From the NCBI GenBank assembly GCA_015680685.1, contig MNCI01016615.1, forward strand, positions 10,022 to 74,021: a stretch of 64,000 bases of DNA, written 5' to 3'. Positions 57,061-64,000 of the stretch are shown here, piece by piece (positions within the stretch are counted from its first letter, which is position 1; every line of letters starts with the position of its first letter). The position numbers and the translations under genes were made by a program. The notes beneath the pieces were generated by a model. The model was not told the origin of the DNA, made no database searches, and saw nothing but the letters and a program-made list of their open reading frames with translations. The stretch is from Gnetum montanum (taxonomy: Eukaryota; Streptophyta; Gnetopsida; Gnetales; Gnetaceae).

Positions 57061-58190
57061 TTTCCTTAGTTAAGGTATGGATGAGCTAAAATGCTTGGTC
57101 CAAACCTGGCGACATTGTAGATAGCTGAGGGACTACAGAGGCAACTCCTACATGCGCCATGGTGGCAATGGCAGGTTGACCTATCGGCGGTGCCGTTGGG
57201 GCTGCCCCTGCTAAAGATGCTGCTTGCATTGTCCACCACCTGGTGGGTGGCATTGTTAGAGCGGTAATAGCAAGTTGAGTTGCCCGATAGGCCGTTTGGA
57301 TTACCAATGGGATAGACCATGGCCCTGTGCTAGGATGTACCATTTGCGGGGTTGGGTAGGCCTGAGGGAGAACGTAATGAGACATCTACAATGGTTGAAG
57401 AATAGGCGAGGATGCGAATGGGGCCCACCACGTGGACGGGCCTGGGCCCGCCATAGTGGATGGAACATATGCATACATAGGAGTTGGCATAGTAGTTATG
57501 TGCGGTTGCGAAGTAGGTACAGTATGGACATGGGGTAGGGCAGCCGTGATAGGCATGTTGCACACTGTAGGGATGTGCTGATAAATAGTTTGTGGCGGCA
57601 CAGTTGCTATGAGTGTGAGTATGTAGCATGGCTATCCATTGTAGTTGCGGTCATAGGCTACTAAAGCGTAGGTGTGATGACAAAGGGAGCGGTGACAGAC
57701 AGCAGGTTGACCCAGAAGGACTGGGTAGATGGGATAGGAATGGGGTTGACTTGACCTTCCTCGTCAGATTGGGAATTGAGCTCCTCCTGTCCATCTTGAA
57801 AGGTGTCATCCTAGTTGGACGCAGTGTCTGGTTGCTTCCTAAGTTTAGCCAATTGGATCAATTGGTCCAGTAGTCTTTGATACGCTTGCGTTAAAAGCAA
57901 AGAAATGCTAGTGGTAGGAACGAATTCCTTCCTGTTGCAATAAGTGAACTCGAAGCTACATTTTTCCTCGAGCTCATGTAAATCCAAGGGTAGATTAGCC
58001 TATACCTTCACGCAAAGGAAACTATAATACTCGTGTTGCTGGGCTAATCCCTCAGGTCCCCTGTTTTGGATTCTAAGAGATCGACATTCTTCCATGGCAG
58101 GGTTCAGTGGTTGTTTGGCATGAGTGATGCCTTGAACTATGAAGGGTACCCCCGTGTTAAAGGTGTCAACAACGGTGGTGGAAAAAGCCA
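57060..58190 (-). pseudogene. gag N-terminus of element E
   Basis: Probable start MAFSTTVVDTFNTGVPFIVQ at about 58,190. LPLDLHELEEKCSFEFTYC and ISLLLTQAYQRLLDQLIQLA lead into a Pro/Thr/Ala-rich segment with many Met and Tyr (57,601-57,086: MYAYVPSTMAGPGPSTWWAP). MSPGLDQAFQLIHTLTKE near 57,090 matches D. Confidence 0.7.
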
Positions 58191-58254
58191 TTGCTAAGCA
58201 AGTGATTATGCAAAAAAATGCAAGAAGTGCAAAAGGAAAAAAAGTGTTGAAAAA

Positions 58255-59160
58255 GCAACCAAAGGTGGCTTTACATCTTGCCAAATTCTGAAGGAACCAT
58301 TGAGGCGATCAATCTGTACCACACAAAGCGTAAACAACCACGAAGGGTGTCACATTTATGCCAGTGTGCGATGAGGTATAGAGCACGTGCAAGACTACCG
58401 TAAGGCAAGTTTAGTTAACAAGCGATTAAGAAGGCTTTATGTCTTGTAGGGTCCTGGAGGGACCGTCGAGGCGACCGACCTGCACCACACAAGGTACAAA
58501 CAACCGTAGAAGGGTGTCACATTTACGCTTGTGCGAACTAGGGTGTAGAGCACGTGCAAGACTACTGTAAAAAGGGAGGCAAGTTAACTCACCGTTGGAA
58601 GGCTTTATGTCCCGTAGGGTCTTGGAGGGACTGTCAGGTCGACCAATCTACAGTGTACAATGCGTAAACACCCGTAGATGGTGTCGAGTCTATGCTAATG
58701 CATATCAGGGTGTAGAAGGCTTGTGAGGCTACCGTAAGGTGAGCAAGCTAAACTAGAAGCCCTTACGTCTTGTAGGATCCCTGAGAGATCATCGAAGTGA
58801 CCAATATGTTCCACTCGAGGTGGGGTCCAGAACGCATGCAAGAGAACCATAAGACAGGTGAACTAACTAGTGATAAATCAAGCTTTGCATTTCACAGGAT
58901 CCTAGAGGGACCGTCGAAGCGACTGACCTATACCACATGAGACAAGGTACAAAATGCATGCAAGACAACCCTAAAATAAGCTAGTTAGCTGGTGATCGGA
59001 GGCCTTATGTTTTGTAGGGCTCCTGAGGATCCATCGAGGCGACCGATCTGCACTACACAAAGTGCAAAAAACCACAAGAGGGTTTCACGTTTACACTTAT
59101 GTGTATCAGGGTGCAGAAGGCTCACAGAACTACCATGACACATGGAAAAGGCACCAAAAG
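58255..59160 (-). repeat. Tandem ~170-bp repeats in the 5' leader of E
   Basis: Six imperfect units begin near 58,265, 58,437, 58,607, 58,766, 58,888 and 59,009. Each has a CTTATGTCTTGTAGGG-like start, a GGAGGGACCGTCGAGGCGAC-like core, a CTGCACCACACAA segment and, in longer units, GTGTAGAGCACGTGCAAGAC. D has about one copy. Confidence 0.8.
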
Positions 59161-59178
59161 GCCCTCCTTCTAGTGCCA
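59161..59178 (-). other. Primer-binding site of element E
   Basis: Minus strand TGGCACTAGAAGGAGGGC, six bases from the LTR end. The tRNA is not assigned. Confidence 0.75.
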
Positions 59179-59184
59179 GAAAAC

Positions 59185-60878
59185 TGTAGCGACCAAAAAT
59201 GTCGACGACTAGAAGAACATTGGAGGTCGGTAGGTGTGACATTTCCAATCCCGTATCCAAGAGAGGGCTGTGCTAGGTGTGTGCAAACATGGGGTGCCCT
59301 GCATGGTATGGTTGATCAGACAAGGACTTAAATTGACATCAATATAGCCTTTTGCAACGTAAATAATGAGAAATGTGAGGTAATGCTTGAAAGTAAATGA
59401 AACAGGAGAGGAACTGAGAAAGGATGCAACAGTAATACAAAGTAATGCTTAAAGGTGAATAAAATGGAAAATGATGCAAAACAAGACAGCAAGTAAGAGA
59501 TAAAGTAAAGTGTGGTTAGAAACATGCACTGCTCCGAAGCTACAAAATTGCTCGATTAGGGTGGATACAATCGGTTGCATAGCATGACGAAGTATAGAAA
59601 TCCCGAGGGTAACCAAGGCATGCTGAGCAAAAAGAGCTATGCACTTGGATGCGGACTCGTGTACAAACAATGCAAGGTTCTACCAAGGTGGTAGAACAGA
59701 GATGGGGACCTCATGCCAGCCGAGAGAGACTCGCTGTTTATAGTGTTAGACAGATGAGTTTGATATTACAATGCTGGAGAGAGGGGAAATCTTTGTTTTA
59801 GAATTTCAAGGTTCCCACCACCTGGAAGCTGTTTGCTTCAAGAAAGATGCAAACTCTTTTGAAATTTCCAACTTTTAAAAATTGCAGACCCTTTGCATGC
59901 TATTTTTTGGGGTATTTATAGGACCGAGGGCATGAGAAAGGGGTGGTTTGAATGTTACATGCCTTGGGCCTTTGTTTTCTTGCTAGCGCCACTCATGTCA
60001 TTTGTGACCGTTGGACCTACAAGACCATTGCAATGTGAATTTGAATGCAATAACTGCAATCCTACTACACCGTAATTGCACCATCAGTGTCTAGAGACAT
60101 GTGCCAATGGTCTGATTAGGTGGAGTGCATTGATGTCGCACAACCACCTGTATGCCTTGCTCTGCTTTTTGACGTAGCATGCTTGGTGTAGGATAGCACT
60201 TTGTTGTGCGTTTTGCTATATGTCACATGCTTGCTATGCTATGCTACACTACGTAGCATAGCAACTTGCCTTAGTCGCGAAAGCTTTGCTGATTTGCAAA
60301 CCTTGTCTCCTGCGATGCAAGTCTTGCAAACTTTGTTGACTCCACCTTTTGAACTACCTACTATATCTTTCGCAGGATTGCTATGCCTTGCTGTGCCATG
60401 TAGCTCAGCATAGCGTAGCAGCAGACATGGTCTACCACTTCCTGATGAAAAGGGACATCACTGCAAAACTTGAAATTGGGCGAGGGGAGTGGGTAGTAAA
60501 GTCATTTCCATGCTACATTGTGTGATGTCACGTAGCATAGCACTTCATTTCACCATCATCTTCTGAAGCTTGCTACTCTACATAGCGTAGCATAGCACAG
60601 CAGGCTTTGTGACTTAGAAAACTTGCCGAACTATTTCCTACAAATCCAAAATGCTACTATCAAATTCGCACACTATTTCTAAGCAAGCTGCTAGCTGTTT
60701 AGGCTACTTTTGTGGGAAAGTAGGATGGTACAGAACCTGTCCATGCTCAAAGTAGAAAATTTGCTGAACTGGCCAGCCTGGACTCAAAACGTTCTCCTCC
60801 CAATGAACTGCCATAGTGCTGCACAGACTGCAAGAGCCTGGTGAAGCAAGGATGACCCCACATTCTTAGGGTGTTTCA
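59185..60878 (-). repeat. 5' LTR of element E
   Basis: 1,694 bp, TGTAGCGACC...GTGTTTCA; minus TATA near 59,912-59,921. Closely similar to 42,267-43,991, much more so than the D LTR pair. Hairpin runs near 60,234-60,265, 60,400-60,420 and 60,510-60,605. Confidence 0.93.
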
Positions 60879-60883
60879 AGACC

Positions 60884-62060
60884 CTTCCCACAATGTTTGA
60901 AACTTAGTTTCTTGTGGTACGTGTGTGGGATTCCAATATAAGACCTTATCTCCTAATTGAAATTCACTTTCTTGATTCTAAGTTAATGGAATTGTTTATT
61001 AAATGCTTTATGCACTTCATTAGATGATAGGGCCACCAATTGGTTCTCATCTAGCACATTGAGATCGATCAACCTTTCTTTTTGTGCTAGGCTTGGATTA
61101 ACAAAAAGTTCATAGGCATTTGACAATGTATAGATATTTACTTGGATGGGAAGTGTTGGTAGTTTTTCATAGACAAGCTCATAGGGAGATTAGTCAATAG
61201 GAAGTTTCCAAGTGACGTAGTAGGCCCAAAGGGCATCATTGAGTTTGGTGCTTCAATCCCTCTTATATTTACTCATATTTCTTGTTAGTATTATTGTGAT
61301 CTTCCTATTTGTAACCTCTACTTGACCATTAGCTTGGGGATGGTAGGGTGTTATTAGTTTATGGTCAACCCCCAAGAGTTGCATGAGCTTCCAAAATGTG
61401 ATGCCTTTAAAATGAGTTCTTTGATAAAAAAAATAAGTGCACATGGCACCCCCAAACTTGTTTACAATATGTTGTTGTACAAATTGAGTATTTGTAGAGG
61501 ATGTGCAATCGATGACAGTTGCTACTTCTACCGACTTCATATAGTAGTTAACAACTACTATGATGTGTGCCTTTTCATTAAACCTGGATGTGATGGGATC
61601 CATGAAATTGATGCTCCAAATATTGAAGGACTCCAGTGGTTGGATCCATTGTTGAGATTCCTCCATATGACTGGTTATCCCGCCATCATGTTGGTAGTGT
61701 GCATACGAGAAAACTTAGTAAGCATCCCTAAAAAGTGTTTTTCAATAATACCCTACCATGAAGGTCTTAATGATCATGCATCTCTTAGCATAGTGGCCCC
61801 CACAAGAACCCTCATGAGCATCTTATAAAATGCATAGTTGGTCATCATCAAGTATGCACCATCAAACCAGGCCATCAGTGCACTCCTTGTAAAAATGTTC
61901 ATTAATTTCCATGAAGTGTTTTGCCTAGTAAAAAACTTATTATTTCTTCTTGTTGTCCCATTCCTATGGCATATCCTATGTGACAAGGTAGGTGAGAATG
62001 CCATCATACTAGTTGGTTTTAAAGCCACTTGTTCATTTATTTCTTTGGCAAAGATAATTT
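60884..62060 (-). pseudogene. Integrase of element A2 (degenerate)
   Basis: The core at 61,666-61,253 has NEKAHIIVVVNYYMKSVEVA, LMQLLGVDHKLITPYHPQAN and GQVEVTNRKITIILTRN. The first Asp (ID in B) is Asn. The zinc region (about 61,990-61,780) is worn. The C-terminal domain is split by E. Confidence 0.82.
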
Positions 62061-62620
62061 CATCAAAGAACTGATTTGAAATTGGGTCTCTTCCTCTTTG
62101 TTATCCCATCTCAACTAAGACAAGTGGTCAAAAATAGTCCCCTTTTAATCTATCATTGTTAATTTGAATTCCTATAAGATCACCAGCCACTGTATGACAT
62201 AGGGGCTTACAGTTGGCTTATTCATTAGGAACTAGATTTTAGTATGATATGTATGCACAAACACCTTGTGTCTAAGAACATAGTGCTTGAATTTTTTCAA
62301 GGCATATATCACTATCATCAATTCTTTCTTCATGGTGGTGTAGTTCAATTGTGCACCCACAATGCTTCTACTTGTATAGTAGATGTAGTAAGGACATTTA
62401 TGATCATTCAACTATGTGAGCACAAATCCCAAGACATAATTAGATACATCCATCATGATGTGGAAGGACCTAGACTAGCTAGGTGCTCGCAGAATTGGAG
62501 TTTCCATGAGCTTTTACTTGAGTTGCTAGAATGCATACTCACATTTCTTGGTCTAGATATGGAGCATCCTTCTTTATTAGCTCCACCAATGGTTTGACAA
62601 TATTAGAGAAATTCTTGATG
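62060..62620 (-). pseudogene. RNase H of element A2 (degenerate)
   Basis: Recognised by alignment to A 4,300-4,790 and B 13,700-14,180: the minus strand retains ALKKF.HYVLRHKVF near 62,290 and NKPTVSPYV near 62,205. Plus-strand frames here are shadows. Confidence 0.65.
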
Positions 62621-63420
62621 AAGCACTAGTAGTAGCCAGTGTGGCCAAGGAATGACCTTACATCTTTTACTATTTCTAACTATTGGGAAATTCCTTCGAT
62701 GACCCTTATTTTTTCAAGGTATACCTCAATCCCTTTCTAAGAAATTTTATGTTCCAAAACAATGTCCTTCTAACTCATCAAGTGGCTTTTCTTCTAGTTA
62801 AGCCTAAGGTTTATCTACATGCATCTTTTTAGCACTCGCTCAAGTTGGTCCAAGGCTTTCTTGAATGTAGTCCCATAGGTGGAAAATTCATCCATGAAGA
62901 CTTCCACTCTGCTACCAATCTACTATTGGAAAATTCTTAGGACAAGGTGTTGAAATGTTGTATGGGCATTGCACAAGCTAAACAACATCTTTTTGTATGC
63001 AAAAGTCCCCTAAGAACTTGTGAATGTAGTTTTGGCATGATCCTCTGATGCTATTTGGATTTGGTTATAGCCACTATAACCATTCAGAAAGTTGTAATAG
63101 TAATGTCCAAAAATTATGTCCAACACCTAATCCACAAATGGAAAAGGAAAATGATCCTTAAATGTTGTCATATTCAATAGCCTAAAATCAATGCAAATCC
63201 TTCATTTTCTTTGATACTATGATGACTAGGCTAATCCACTTGCTATTAGTAATGGGATAGGTGAATGTTTGATCTCCTCTTTGACAATATACTTTAGTTT
63301 GGGATTCAACCACTATTATGGCTACCTCTTTGTTTTCATTGATGAATATATGTAAATTTGATGCTAGCATATCCTTGGATCAATTTCAGTTAGCTCATGA
63401 TATGACCAAGTAAAGGTTGT
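62620..63420 (-). pseudogene. Reverse transcriptase of element A2 (degenerate)
   Basis: 63,370-63,188 carries ESQTKVYCQRGDQTFTYPIT, NSKWISLVIIVSKKMKDLH, the pre-RT and first RT motif as in B. The rest follows A at 4,790-5,500 with many transitions. Confidence 0.75.
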
Positions 63421-64000
63421 TGGCCATTTGTTAATCACCTCCAACAACTTCTTTTTCTACATAGGAGCAAGGTTGACATTGATAATGACCAACTTGTCAT
63501 TTTTTAGAAAATCATATTCCATTCTATCCAATAGAGTTTTTAACTCAAGGGACTCATTTTTAAAGATCTCAAGGATTTCCAACTCTCCCCAATTTGTGTC
63601 ATTAGGTTTATTAGAGATTTGGCAATGAATTTACTTCATTTCATCCATGCCTTCAATGTAGGCACTTGTCAAGCTCTCAATTTATTCCATGCATAGTATT
63701 GAACTACTTTAAAATTCAATTTTTAACCACTAGGCCTCCTCCTACTTTATTATTGCTATGTACAAGCACCTTTGCACTTTTGTGACATCTAAATACTACT
63801 TGCATGTTGTGATTGTTGTACTTTTAACTATCCATAATTTCTACACAAAGTGGAACCCTATATCACTGTACATGATGCATGGAAAGATCTTCTTCTCTAT
63901 TTTTCCAAATTCACTTACCTTATAAATATCCAAGGAGAGGTCTTTAACTCCTATTCATGCATCTATTGTGCTTAGACAAGTCCTTCCCATGATTATTGGA
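63420..64000 (-). pseudogene. Protease and linker of element A2 (cut by window end)
   Basis: The linker 63,420-63,830 matches A 5,650-6,090. The protease C-terminus begins about 63,840 and matches A at 6,120-6,260 (LGR.CLSTI/GIRDLSLDI). It continues past base 64,000. Confidence 0.6.

Larger units (their letters stand above)
42267..60878 (-). mobile_element. Element E, complete Ogre/Tat-lineage element with antisense gene
   Basis: 18.6 kb minus-strand element with both LTRs, PBS, repeat-filled leader, gag, protease, plus-strand gene, RT, two RNase H domains, integrase, 30-bp repeats and PPT. Flanked by agact (42,262-42,266) and agacc (60,879-60,883), a 5-bp duplication with one C-to-T change. 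It interrupts the integrase C-terminal coding of A2. It is the better-preserved of the two family 2 copies. Confidence 0.93.
60884..64000 (-). mobile_element. Element A2, Athila-like retrotransposon (pol part)
   Basis: Minus-strand pol continuing beyond the window. The rest (end of integrase, spacer, ORF3) lies at 37,578-42,266 on the other side of E. Gene order and sequence follow A. Confidence 0.85.

Noticed and set aside
61361-61828. 155-codon plus-strand frame
   Set aside because: Opposite strand of the A2 integrase core; shadow.

Overview
The window looks like heterochromatic nuclear DNA of a seed plant with a large, heavily methylated genome; the species cannot be told from the sequence. 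I found no ordinary host gene, tRNA, rRNA or CRISPR array. Essentially every base belongs to a nest of degenerate Ty3/gypsy LTR retrotransposons. Many in-frame stops are TAG, TAA or TGA where a related copy or the family motif has CAG, CAA or CGA, as expected for old methylated copies decaying by C-to-T change.

Two families are present. Family 1 (elements A, A2, B, C) is Athila-like: about 0.83-1.1 kb LTRs, a degenerate tRNA-Asp-type primer site, gag, an aspartic protease, a reverse transcriptase with the FMDDFS form of the catalytic box, RNase H and integrase, then a long 3' spacer. In A2 the spacer is followed by an extra reading frame (ORF3) with its own TATA box. Family 2 (elements D and E) belongs to the Ogre/Tat lineage: about 1.7-1.9 kb LTRs, gag, protease, RT, RNase H, a second archaeal-type RNase H and integrase. 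Both copies lie on the minus strand.

Nesting, oldest to youngest: A2 (minus; 37.6-42.3 kb and 60.9 kb to the window end) was interrupted by E (42,267-60,878, TSD agact/agacc) and, apparently, by A (minus; 1.9-8.8 kb plus 36.35-37.58 kb). A was interrupted by B (plus; 8,786-36,348, TSD ctctc) and by C (plus; only its 3' end and 3' LTR, 1-1,862). B was interrupted by D (minus; 14,322-32,066, near-match TSD aaaac/ataac).

The most interesting content is in D and E. Between protease and RT, where Ogre elements are known to have an intron, both carry a long multi-exon gene on the opposite strand (plus strand; E 49,634-53,953, D 22,206-26,984). About eight exons with GT..AG-type junctions line up between the two diverged copies. 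Exon 2 resembles an FCP1/NLI-interacting-factor (HAD-like) phosphatase domain, exon 4 a domain I do not firmly recognise, exon 5 is acidic, exon 7 is coiled-coil-like, and a short last exon ends in a stop. E has a TATA box and a good start context. A 30-bp repeat containing AGTTTAAGGTC marks both flanks of this gene and the pol/3'-UTR boundary, and the element's hairpin modules occur both in its LTRs and in the introns of the antisense gene. I propose that family 2 is an Ogre/Tat retrotransposon with an antisense, intron-containing cargo gene.
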